From positions 1-32,518 of the forward strand of contig JBAXDX010000026.1 in NCBI GenBank assembly GCA_037140715.1: DNA of 32,518 bases, written 5' to 3'. Position 1 is the stretch's first letter. Each line of letters begins with the position of its first letter. The notes under the pieces were generated by a model. That model saw only the letters and a list, made by a program, of their open reading frames with translations. It did no database searches and was not told the DNA's origin. Of the stretch, positions 1-8,009 are shown piece by piece. The stretch is from JAUZPB01 sp037140715 (GTDB taxonomy: Bacteria > Bacteroidota > Ignavibacteria > Ignavibacteriales > SURF-24). Position numbers and translations under genes: made by a program.

Positions 1-186
1 TTTTAAGGTGAATCCACTTCTGGCCTTGCTTCAAAAATCATTTTTAAGGTGAATCCACTTCTGGCCTTGCTTCAAAAATCATTTTTAAGGTGAATCTACT
101 TCTGGCCTTGCTTCAAAAATCATTTTTAAGGCGAATCCACTTCTGGCCTTGCTTCAAAAATCATTTTTGAACTGAATCTGCTTCTG
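1..186. repeat. 41-bp direct tandem repeat, about 4.5 copies
   Basis: Four near-identical units follow each other with an exact period of 41 bp, judged from the AAGG motif at 5, 46, 87 and 128. A degenerate fifth partial copy runs to about 186. Each unit holds an AAGGTGAATCCACTTC stretch followed by TGGCCTTGCTTC and an A-rich/T-rich junction. Copies differ by single substitutions (for example C to T in copy 3 and T to C in copy 4). The period is not a multiple of three, so the repeat is unlikely to code. The array is cut by the window start, so its full length is unknown. It lies 3' of the outer-membrane protease gene. Confidence 0.95.
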
Positions 187-397
187 ATGGTGCCGGAACG
201 CGACTCCGGGTAGCGGCAGACGCACGCCGTGCATCTCTGCAATACCGTCAGATTAACATACATTGTTCATGTTACGCAGAATTCATCCGGACTGTGATTC
301 TTGTGATTAAATGATTAACCATGATTCATTTTCATGCTGACTGCGTTATCATAAAAATTATCATAATCAAAAGAATCACGAGATAAATGTGATTAAA
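187..397. other. Intergenic stretch with a GC-rich hairpin
   Basis: No convincing gene is seen here. A GC-rich hairpin at 191-218 has arms TGCCG and CGGCA and contains the 11-mer CCGGGTAGCGG (206-216). The reverse complement of that 11-mer recurs inside another small hairpin at 21207-21217. A 9-bp inverted repeat also pairs 294-302 (GTGATTCTT) with 371-379. I see no terminator with a clear T-tract after the gene ending at 398. Confidence 0.5.
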
Positions 398-3300
398 TTA
401 AAAACTGAAATCAAACAAAATACCGCCATAGAACTGCCATTCCTTACCGTAGCGCACCATTTCATTTCTTATGATCCTGTCGGCGCGGTCAAATGCGTAA
501 GAGGCACTAAAGAAGATGCTTGTCGGGAACATATAAAATGAATTCATCTTAAACCTAATCTCGGCTCCCGCGCCTTTCTTAAACTTATCGGGTCCCGGCA
601 TTGATTCATTCCACGCATTCCCTATTTCAGCATTAACCGAAAGGAATATTTTATCCAGATAAAGAATGCCAAACCTGTAATCAATATCCTTAAAGAGCGG
701 AAAGCGGTAAGTAAGATTAAACCATGCAAGACTCTTGCCGCTGATTGCATAAAACGGATAACTCCTCATGCCGATAAGACCGCCCAGATAAAAGTCGAAA
801 AAGTCGGTCGAGTCAGTCCTGATGTTTAAGGAATCTCTCTTATTAAAGTCAAAGCCAAAGATAGTTCCGCCTCTGAAAGCGGCCGTCAGCGTATGTCCTT
901 TAAGTAATGAAATATGCTCCTTCCAGTTAAGTTCTACGCGGTTAAAGTCAAAATTCCTGTAAAGCGGTTTAAGCATCCCGTTTTCGACTGTATATTGTCC
1001 ATCGGGATTAAACTTATTCATCTCATAATTATACTGAAATTCGACATGCCGTCCGACCGGATTAATATCCTGGTCGATATAGGGGAAATCCTCATCACGA
1101 ATATATTTAAACTGAAAGTTACGTCCGATAAGATATGTATCCTTAGTTTTAGGATAAAGCATAGGCGGGTTAGAATTAGGATAGATAAAGCTGCCAAGAG
1201 CGCTGGTATAATTGCTGTAAAGGAATTTCAATTCAATATCATTGCCGCGGGCAAATATCCTGTGGCGGGCGGCGAGATCAACTTCAAAAAGGCTGTATGA
1301 AACGTCTATCGGAAGCTTTATGTCATACTCAACGCCGGTTGTCGTAGTGTCTCCGTTTATTAAGAGCTGAGTATTAGCTTCGCGCGTTACGTTATAAATT
1401 TCAAGAGAAAGCTGCGGTCTGATTCCGAGGTCGAAAAGAAAAGGAAGCTTATTGCGGTATTCAAAGTTCAGGAATAAGTCACGTTCCATATTCCTATTAA
1501 TCGCAGCTCCGGCAAAGAAGGAATAACGGTCGAGCATATCGCTGGAGGTAATGTATAATCCAGGCTTTATTTTATCGATAAAACTGCCGGAAGTTGTATA
1601 GTTATCATAACGAAGAACCGGGAAGAAAGTAACCTTAGTAAAAGCACCCTTATATTTTTCAGCTTTCATATCAGGCAGTTTATCGTCCTGATAACCTGTA
1701 AGATGACTAAGGTTAAATTTAGACATATCCCCTTTGGGCTTATCCGCACTAAGCGGAGGATTATTAACCGGTATGTAATGCTTTGATGAATCAACCTTAT
1801 TCTGTTCGCTGGTATTAAGCTGGAAAATCCTGTATCCTTTTGAAGTATATCCGGCATAAGCAATATCCCCGTTCTGATTTAGTGCAGGCATGAACGCGCC
1901 GCCAAGAACATTTGAAAGCCGGATGGCTGACTGCGTCTTAAAGTCATAGGAATAAATATTAAATATTCCCGTCTCATCAGACGAATAATAAAGCCTGCCG
2001 TCCTGCCCGAAGGCAGGATTGCGCTCATCGGCTTTTGTCCTGATTAAACAGGAAAAGCCGGAACCGTCAGTATTAACCCGGGCAATATCGCGCCCGTTGT
2101 TAATGGAATAATCAAACACAATCAAACTGTCGTTATTTGAAAAACGGGGATTAAAAACCTGCTCGCCGTTCTCAAAGAATGTCAGACGCTTAAAATTCCT
2201 GCCCGCAATATCAACCGTCCCGATATTTGATGTGCCATCTTTCTGGAACACGAAAGCAATCTTAGCGCCATCATGCGAAACATAAGGCTGATTAGCTCTT
2301 AAGCCGGTAGTTATACGAGTTTCATCTTTTTTATCAATATCATAAATGTAAAGGTCATGTATATTTGTCCAGGAGGGATTATCTTCGCTAAGCTTCGCAT
2401 AAACTATCTGATTTTCCCCCTTAATAAAACTTACCGTTGAGCGGACATTAGCGGCAATCAGCTTGTCTTCCTTAGTCTGAATATCATACATATATATAGA
2501 AGAAAGCGAGAAATAATCCATCCCTTTGTTGGAGACATAAAGCAGTTTATTGCCGTCCTCAGAATAAACGGGATAAAAATTACCAAAGCCCTCTGAAACA
2601 ATCTCTTCGCCTTTAACTACATTAGTGCGTAATTCGGCTGTTCTTTTCTGATAGTCTTTAGTCAGGAAATCGCGCCACTCGGAATAAAGCCCGCTGCCGT
2701 CAATGCCGATTACATCTTTAAATGCGGCATCGATAGTATAATTCTTAAAACTGCCTAAAGCATGACTAACCTTCGCAAGCTTATCCTCGCCATACTTCTG
2801 TGAAATATAACGCGAAAGAGCAAAACCGGAGTTATAAACCGATTCGTTGCCGAGACTTGTCTTGCTGAACTCCCCCATCTGATTCCATGAAAGCATATTG
2901 CCGTCAAGGGCGTAGGAGCGGAGTATCATGTCGCGGTGGCTGTCCCAGTTATCGTAATCAAATTCCTTGCGCATATACTGGGCGGTTCCTTCGGCAAACC
3001 ATGCAGGAACATTAATCGTGGCAAGAGGATAAGAAGCTATAACATTCGGAAATCCGTAGAGAATATCAGGGCGGCGTTTATCTTCATAATTTAAGAACTG
3101 CATATATAAAGCCGGCCAGGAGCGGCTGAGTTTGAGCGATGACTGAATCTGCACCATGTGCGTAAATTCATGGGAGATAACATTCCTCAGCCAGTTATGC
3201 GAACCTCTCAGGTCAAAATCGAGAGCGGAGGACCAGATTTCAATCTTATTATCAAAGAAATATGTGGCGCCATTGGAGTAGTCGTCAATATCTTTAATAA

Positions 3301-3535
3301 CAAAGTGAACGGTCTCAGGCTCATACTGGTATAGAGAAGTAACCGGTGCCCATACCTCATCGGCTATTTTTAGAACTGCGCGCGCTGTGCGTTCGGTTTC
3401 TTCATGATAATGAACGACTACATGCTCGCCTTTTAGCGTAAGCCAGTTTAATTCAGGATGGAATTCTGTGTACTGGGCATTAATCTTTGCAAATGCTGAA
3501 AATACAACTATCAGCGTAATCAGGAATTTCTTCAT
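398..3535 (-). CDS. Outer-membrane protein: gluzincin protease + TolB-like propeller + beta-barrel
   Basis: The 1045-residue product starts with a signal peptide (about 1-20, ending AKINAQ). Residues 22-300 look like a gluzincin (peptidase MA/M1-like) domain: the zinc motif HEFTH is at 122-126, and WFAEGTAQY supplies the expected third ligand, E182. Residues about 312-590 hold repeated TolB/WD40-like strands (PVYSEDGNKLLYVS, NPRFSNNDSLIVF, NPAFGQDGRLYYS), suggesting a beta-propeller. From about 640 the chain consists of alternating amphipathic strands. It includes an Omp85-like motif (GGLIGMRSYPFY) and ends in phenylalanine, as outer-membrane barrels do. I infer a surface or periplasmic protease anchored by its own barrel; its substrate is unknown. 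No Shine-Dalgarno precedes the ATG. It is separated by 148 bp from the M6-like gene upstream, so it may be a separate unit or the last gene of that operon. Domain calls are strong; the barrel family is less sure. Confidence 0.85.
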   Translation of the reverse strand: MKKFLITLIVVFSAFAKINAQYTEFHPELNWLTLKGEHVVVHYHEETERTARAVLKIADEVWAPVTSLYQYEPETVHFVIKDIDDYSNGATYFFDNKIEIWSSALDFDLRGSHNWLRNVISHEFTHMVQIQSSLKLSRSWPALYMQFLNYEDKRRPDILYGFPNVIASYPLATINVPAWFAEGTAQYMRKEFDYDNWDSHRDMILRSYALDGNMLSWNQMGEFSKTSLGNESVYNSGFALSRYISQKYGEDKLAKVSHALGSFKNYTIDAAFKDVIGIDGSGLYSEWRDFLTKDYQKRTAELRTNVVKGEEIVSEGFGNFYPVYSEDGNKLLYVSNKGMDYFSLSSIYMYDIQTKEDKLIAANVRSTVSFIKGENQIVYAKLSEDNPSWTNIHDLYIYDIDKKDETRITTGLRANQPYVSHDGAKIAFVFQKDGTSNIGTVDIAGRNFKRLTFFENGEQVFNPRFSNNDSLIVFDYSINNGRDIARVNTDGSGFSCLIRTKADERNPAFGQDGRLYYSSDETGIFNIYSYDFKTQSAIRLSNVLGGAFMPALNQNGDIAYAGYTSKGYRIFQLNTSEQNKVDSSKHYIPVNNPPLSADKPKGDMSKFNLSHLTGYQDDKLPDMKAEKYKGAFTKVTFFPVLRYDNYTTSGSFIDKIKPGLYITSSDMLDRYSFFAGAAINRNMERDLFLNFEYRNKLPFLFDLGIRPQLSLEIYNVTREANTQLLINGDTTTTGVEYDIKLPIDVSYSLFEVDLAARHRIFARGNDIELKFLYSNYTSALGSFIYPNSNPPMLYPKTKDTYLIGRNFQFKYIRDEDFPYIDQDINPVGRHVEFQYNYEMNKFNPDGQYTVENGMLKPLYRNFDFNRVELNWKEHISLLKGHTLTAAFRGGTIFGFDFNKRDSLNIRTDSTDFFDFYLGGLIGMRSYPFYAISGKSLAWFNLTYRFPLFKDIDYRFGILYLDKIFLSVNAEIGNAWNESMPGPDKFKKGAGAEIRFKMNSFYMFPTSIFFSASYAFDRADRIIRNEMVRYGKEWQFYGGILFDFSF

Positions 3536-3581
3536 GTATATATCATCAAATAAATTTATAATAACCCTAAAATGACTTTAT

Positions 3582-3665
3582 TGGGCTTTTAACTGATAAA
3601 TATGCGCTCGGAACCGATATTTTTGGGCTATTAACCGATAATTATCAGCTCGGGAGCAAAAATTG
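3582..3665. repeat. Two imperfect 42-bp direct repeats
   Basis: Two adjacent copies, starting TGGGCTTTTAACTGATAA (3582) and TGGGCTATTAACCGATAA (3624), share most bases over about 33 positions, including the later GCTCGG. They sit in the 148-bp gap between the M6-like gene and the outer-membrane protease gene. The second copy contains the perfect palindrome GATAATTATC. No transcription signal can be assigned with confidence. Confidence 0.7.
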
Positions 3666-3683
3666 TTATTTGCCTCTCCGTTT

Positions 3684-6600
3684 TTACTTAACTACTGCAA
3701 TCTTAATTATACTGGTTTCCCTTTTTCCTGAGATGCCTTCAGCTTCAACGCGGGCAAGATAAACACCACTCTGAATTCCGTTAACACTCCAGACCGTCTC
3801 GCTGTCAAAGCCCCCGCGCGCGCCTGAGTTTAACTCAGCCACAAAGCCGCCTGCCAGATCGAATATTTTAATATTTATCCTGGAATCTTCAGAAACATAA
3901 TATCTGATATTGGTCTCGCTGCCATAAACCGGGTTAGGCCAGTTATATGCACGTTCCTTTGGCATGAACTGGGTAATCATAGCCGCGCCCGATGCCTGCT
4001 GAACAAAGGCAGAATTAAGCGGATTCCCGTTCTGCTGCATCCAGTAAGAATTCTTGTAAATAAGATTAGTATTATATGAAAAATAATAATTATTGTTTGT
4101 TACCAGCGCGAGCATAAGCTTATCGCCATCGACATAAAAAGCCGGCGAAGCGCTAAGCCGGCTGCCGGTTGTAACAGGGAATCCATGCGTAACTGCGCCT
4201 GATCTGCCGTCAAGTTCATAAATACGCCCATCCTTTGTAAACGCATAAATATAAACAGATTCTGTACTTCTGGCTGCGCCTGCAATCAGAGGCATACCAT
4301 AAAAACCGATGCCTTTGGGATCCTCAAACGGAAAGTGGTCAAGTACTGCTCCGCTAAGGTTAACAGCATAGAGATAATTGCCTGAGGCAAATACAATATT
4401 ATTCTCCCCTTCTTTTCTCAGGTCGCCAAGAGCAAAAGAGCCGATGGACAGATCAGGCTGAGCCGGAGTAATATTCCGGACAGCGTGCGCATCCTGAGCA
4501 AGAAAAAGCTGATTAGAATTATTCAGAATTACAGTTATGTAATTGCCCGACTTATCTTTTGTAAGCGTAGCCTGTATAAATCCGCCGTTGATTATGACCG
4601 AATTATTCCGGCTGTCAAATAATTTATATTCTGAATGCCCCGCGTTTACCCCTTCAGCCTGATAATAGCCGCTATCGGTAGCCATGATTTGGGAAAGCGT
4701 GTAAGTTGAATCAAGAATATCCTTTTGTAATAGAACCGGCTTAAAGCTGTTTGTGGCGGAAAGTGAATAAGCAAAGACTGTTCCCTTATCTGTTCCAAAC
4801 AAAATATCAAACCGGTCAGCGGACTGAAGCCTGATAACAGGCGCAGTTGTTATATTCTGTCCGGCATCCTGCGTAAATAACTGAGGTATATTTGTCGCAT
4901 CGGAAGTCAGAATATTTAAATTATTCTGATATCCTCCGGCTATATATTCAGTTTCATTAATAGTAAAAACTGAAGGTTTTACTGTAGAGAAGTCAGCGAT
5001 TTTATAAATCAGCGAGCCGTCTTTCGCGAACTTATAGAGACTGTCATTAACTACGGCATAGAAATAATTCGCCGAAGCTGTTGTAAAAAAAACTGCTGGA
5101 TCCTGAATATCAAGTTTCTTTGACGCTACTGATTTTATAATAAAATCACGGCTTAGGTCAAAACTCATTTTATTGGATATAACCGGGAAATTGCTGAAAG
5201 AAAAGAGGCTTGCAGCTCCTGAATTTGATTTAGCCGGAGGCAGAGTGTTATAATCAAAGCGGTTCTTAAAAAGCTTCGAGCTGTTGCCTTTGAACCAAAA
5301 ATCAACATCCGAACCTTCACCGATTACCTGATCGCCGAAAACAGTATAGAATTTCTCTCCAATTTCCTGTACTCCATCGGCTTCCTCAACGTCCACACCG
5401 CGGTTAAACTTATCGGTGTTTATCTGGTTTACCGCTATCTTTGCATTAATTACATTTTCATCGATATGCCAGATAACAATTCCGCTTCCCGGCAATGCCC
5501 AGTCAAATTCATCTACATCTGTAATAACACCTTTAAGCGAATCAATATCGTATGAATAAAATCCGGTAGTGTCTTTGCCAAATTGACGAGTTAGTTTTTG
5601 CCCATTTGAATAATATGTAATTACAGAACCATTATTAAGAGCATCGCGCGAACGGTTTTCCACCAGATAATATTCAGTCGAACTGACAGGCACTTTAATA
5701 ACAGTCGTATCACCGGACTGAGCAATATTCTTTACGGCAAGCGAAATATGGTCGGTTCCCGATACTGATTTTGTTTCGGCTCCAATTTCAACCGGAGTAA
5801 GCCATCCGAGGTACATTTTTTCCCAAGGAGAAGGTTCAGGCGGGAAAACGCCGTTGTAGGCGAAGAAAGCCTGTCCGTCCATTAATCCAAAACGTCCGAT
5901 TGCACTAAGACCTGTCTTAGTATCAAACAAATCAGGCAGACCGAGATGACTGCCGATACTGGCGGCGATTATGCCGTTAATAGAAAACTTAACAAGACTA
6001 ACGGCACCTGTAATATCAGTCGTTTCCCTGCTTTCGGTCTCCGGTATAAGCATAGTATTAAACTTACCCTGCCGGTTTAAAGGAAGTCCGCTTTGATCAG
6101 CCGGGAACATATTCCTCAGAACATTATCGCTAAGATAAATTGAAGGCAGGTCGCGCTCTGTGCCAAGACTTCCGGGAAGAGAGAACTCGCGACCGACTCC
6201 GGCATGAAAAACCGTAAAGAGATCATAATCGTTAAAATTAATTGCCGGATTCTGCGTGGCGACAATAGCCCAGACTTCCTTAGTAAGTCCGCCAAGAAGA
6301 GAAAAGTCATTCGAATTAACAGCCGGGGAATAATCCCTTATCTTTTTAGAAACAGTAATAACACCGGGTAAAACGTTATAAGCAATATTAAGTTTTCCTT
6401 CCGACACTTTGCGGAAATAATTTGCCGCGAAATCAAGATGAAGCGAAAAGTAATCCTTGTCATGTGGCAACGGGTCAGGTATTGAAACCCCATAATTTTT
6501 TGAATACATAGAACCAAACTTTCCGTTGCCGAAAGTCGCAGGGTCCTTATCCTCCTGAAAATCCACAAGCACGGCAAGAATTTTCAGCGTATCTGAAGAA

Positions 6601-6716
6601 GTCTTAGGCGATAATTCGTTATTTGAAGGAGTAATTGTTTTGTTAAAAGTCTGGGCAGATAAACTGCCCAGATAAAACAAAACAGACAGAGAAATAGAAA
6701 TGATGTGTTTTAGCAT
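3684..6716 (-). CDS. M6-like (immune inhibitor A type) secreted protein with T9SS sorting domain; zinc site lost
   Basis: The 1010-residue product has a signal peptide (1-21). An M6-type N-terminal domain follows: LKILAVLVDFQED at 44-56, FHAGVGRE at 170-177, then LGLPDLFD at 258-265, FGLMDG at 276-281 and YLGWLTPVE at 302-310. In active M6 proteases LGLPD is preceded by HExxHx; here the aligned residues are ASIGSH (252-257), so both histidines and the glutamate are replaced by A252, S253 and S256. I infer a non-proteolytic member. The middle section (about 560-900) has repeated short beta segments and may form a propeller or sandwich. The last ~87 residues, starting NWPNPVYG and containing IKIFDLAGG and GVYLARVE, match the type IX sorting domain. 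It begins 6 bp after the PorV-like gene ends and is therefore probably co-transcribed. Its role could be adhesive or structural. Confidence 0.85.
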   Translation of the reverse strand: MLKHIISISLSVLFYLGSLSAQTFNKTITPSNNELSPKTSSDTLKILAVLVDFQEDKDPATFGNGKFGSMYSKNYGVSIPDPLPHDKDYFSLHLDFAANYFRKVSEGKLNIAYNVLPGVITVSKKIRDYSPAVNSNDFSLLGGLTKEVWAIVATQNPAINFNDYDLFTVFHAGVGREFSLPGSLGTERDLPSIYLSDNVLRNMFPADQSGLPLNRQGKFNTMLIPETESRETTDITGAVSLVKFSINGIIAASIGSHLGLPDLFDTKTGLSAIGRFGLMDGQAFFAYNGVFPPEPSPWEKMYLGWLTPVEIGAETKSVSGTDHISLAVKNIAQSGDTTVIKVPVSSTEYYLVENRSRDALNNGSVITYYSNGQKLTRQFGKDTTGFYSYDIDSLKGVITDVDEFDWALPGSGIVIWHIDENVINAKIAVNQINTDKFNRGVDVEEADGVQEIGEKFYTVFGDQVIGEGSDVDFWFKGNSSKLFKNRFDYNTLPPAKSNSGAASLFSFSNFPVISNKMSFDLSRDFIIKSVASKKLDIQDPAVFFTTASANYFYAVVNDSLYKFAKDGSLIYKIADFSTVKPSVFTINETEYIAGGYQNNLNILTSDATNIPQLFTQDAGQNITTAPVIRLQSADRFDILFGTDKGTVFAYSLSATNSFKPVLLQKDILDSTYTLSQIMATDSGYYQAEGVNAGHSEYKLFDSRNNSVIINGGFIQATLTKDKSGNYITVILNNSNQLFLAQDAHAVRNITPAQPDLSIGSFALGDLRKEGENNIVFASGNYLYAVNLSGAVLDHFPFEDPKGIGFYGMPLIAGAARSTESVYIYAFTKDGRIYELDGRSGAVTHGFPVTTGSRLSASPAFYVDGDKLMLALVTNNNYYFSYNTNLIYKNSYWMQQNGNPLNSAFVQQASGAAMITQFMPKERAYNWPNPVYGSETNIRYYVSEDSRINIKIFDLAGGFVAELNSGARGGFDSETVWSVNGIQSGVYLARVEAEGISGKRETSIIKIAVVK

Positions 6717-6722
6717 TTTCTT

Positions 6723-7910
6723 TTAAATTCCGCGGGGTAATCCTTTATTCTGAGCCGGAGCAGCTCCCCAGCCAATTAATAATGTAAATCTCAGAGTATC
6801 TGATAACGGATGCTGATCGCCTCCCTTGAATACAGAGGTTGTAATATAGCTGAAGTCAAAGCCGTACATATCATAACGGATACCGGCACCTAAGGTCATA
6901 AACTTTCTGTTTCCATAGTTAGGATCTTCATAGAACAAGCCGCTGCGGACAGCAAACTGATAGTCGCCAGGCTGGCCGTAAACATACTCAAGACCCATTG
7001 AAGTAACAACCTGTTTGAATTCTTCCTGCAATGGCTGATCTGCCCAGGAGGTAAAGATTCCTTTAATAAAGTTATCTCTTGTATTAACGCCGTTTGAGTC
7101 CGTAGTCTGTTTGCCAATCAGAAGCTTTGAAAAATCAAGCGTATAGATAAGCGAGTTAAATTCATCGTCAACAATCTTAAATGCAGTACCAAGACGGAAA
7201 TTCGTTGGAATCGGGTCAGACTGAGCTTTATTGATATAATAAATATTCGGACCAATATTGCTAAGATTAGCGCCTATACTGAAACGGTTGCCGAAGTCTT
7301 CATCAACAAAAGGAATTTCCAGTTTTGATGGTCTCCACATAGCACCAAAGTCAAAGCTGACGGAAGTAGCACTGCCGCTACCTTTCTGCTGACCGACAGA
7401 AATATTGTCGCCGGCAAGTTTGCTATGGATAACGCGGAAGTTCATACCAAGTCCCCAGTCTGTACTGACTTTAGTGGCATAACCAAGAGTAAAAGCGGCA
7501 TCAAACGAGTTGAACTTACCAATTGCATCAGGACTGTCTTCGCCAGTCTGAATAAATTCGCCAAAGTTCATATATGTTAAGCTGGCTGTAACGCTGCCTT
7601 CAAGTTCCTGAATATATTGCCTGTAAGTCAGGTAATCATAAAATAGATCAAGATGGAATTGCGGGAGCCAGTTACTATGCGTAATGCTTAATTCGCTTCC
7701 ACTCAGGAATGCAATACCGGCAGGGTTCCAGAAAATTGCAGCAGAATTATCCGCAAGTCCGCCGCCTGATTCACCTATACCGCCGGCTCTTGAATCAGGA
7801 GCAAGCAGCAGGAAAGGCACAGCTGTCGTCTCTCCGCCCTGGGCATAAACAAATCTGTTCATTCCCGTTAATAAAATACCAAGCAAAAAGAGCTTAGCTA
7901 TTGTTTTCAT
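6723..7910 (-). CDS. porV: PorV/PorQ-family outer-membrane protein of the type IX secretion system
   Basis: The 395-residue product has a signal peptide (about 1-23) followed by the family's hallmark N-terminus: AVPFLLLAPDSRAGG (31-45), then GLADNSAAIFWNPAG. PorV is a FadL-like outer-membrane beta-barrel that collects substrates from the translocon and passes them to the PorU sortase at the surface. The rest of the chain shows amphipathic strand patterns such as DAAFTLGYATKVS and RFTLLIGWG. A strong Shine-Dalgarno (GGAGG, 5 nt from the ATG) fixes the start. It lies 99 bp after the PorU-like gene and 6 bp before the M6-like sorting-domain protein, so the three probably form one transcript. PorU/PorV adjacency is known from Bacteroidota. 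A PorQ-type paralogue is the main alternative, but the PorU neighbour favours PorV. Confidence 0.88.
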   Translation of the reverse strand: MKTIAKLFLLGILLTGMNRFVYAQGGETTAVPFLLLAPDSRAGGIGESGGGLADNSAAIFWNPAGIAFLSGSELSITHSNWLPQFHLDLFYDYLTYRQYIQELEGSVTASLTYMNFGEFIQTGEDSPDAIGKFNSFDAAFTLGYATKVSTDWGLGMNFRVIHSKLAGDNISVGQQKGSGSATSVSFDFGAMWRPSKLEIPFVDEDFGNRFSIGANLSNIGPNIYYINKAQSDPIPTNFRLGTAFKIVDDEFNSLIYTLDFSKLLIGKQTTDSNGVNTRDNFIKGIFTSWADQPLQEEFKQVVTSMGLEYVYGQPGDYQFAVRSGLFYEDPNYGNRKFMTLGAGIRYDMYGFDFSYITTSVFKGGDQHPLSDTLRFTLLIGWGAAPAQNKGLPRGI

Positions 7911-8009
7911 TTAGTCCTCCAGGTTAAGTCGTATATGTATTATTTCTAAGAAAATTACAGTCTTATGTAGTTATGATTTATAGATTAATAAGAAATTCTT
8001 AATTATTTT

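Noticed and set aside
1..186. CRISPR array at the left edge
   Set aside because: The 41-bp units repeat over their whole length with no unique spacers.
914..1300. 128-codon plus-strand ORF inside the outer-membrane protease gene
   Set aside because: It lies wholly antisense to a well-supported coding region, has no recognisable domain and no promoter.
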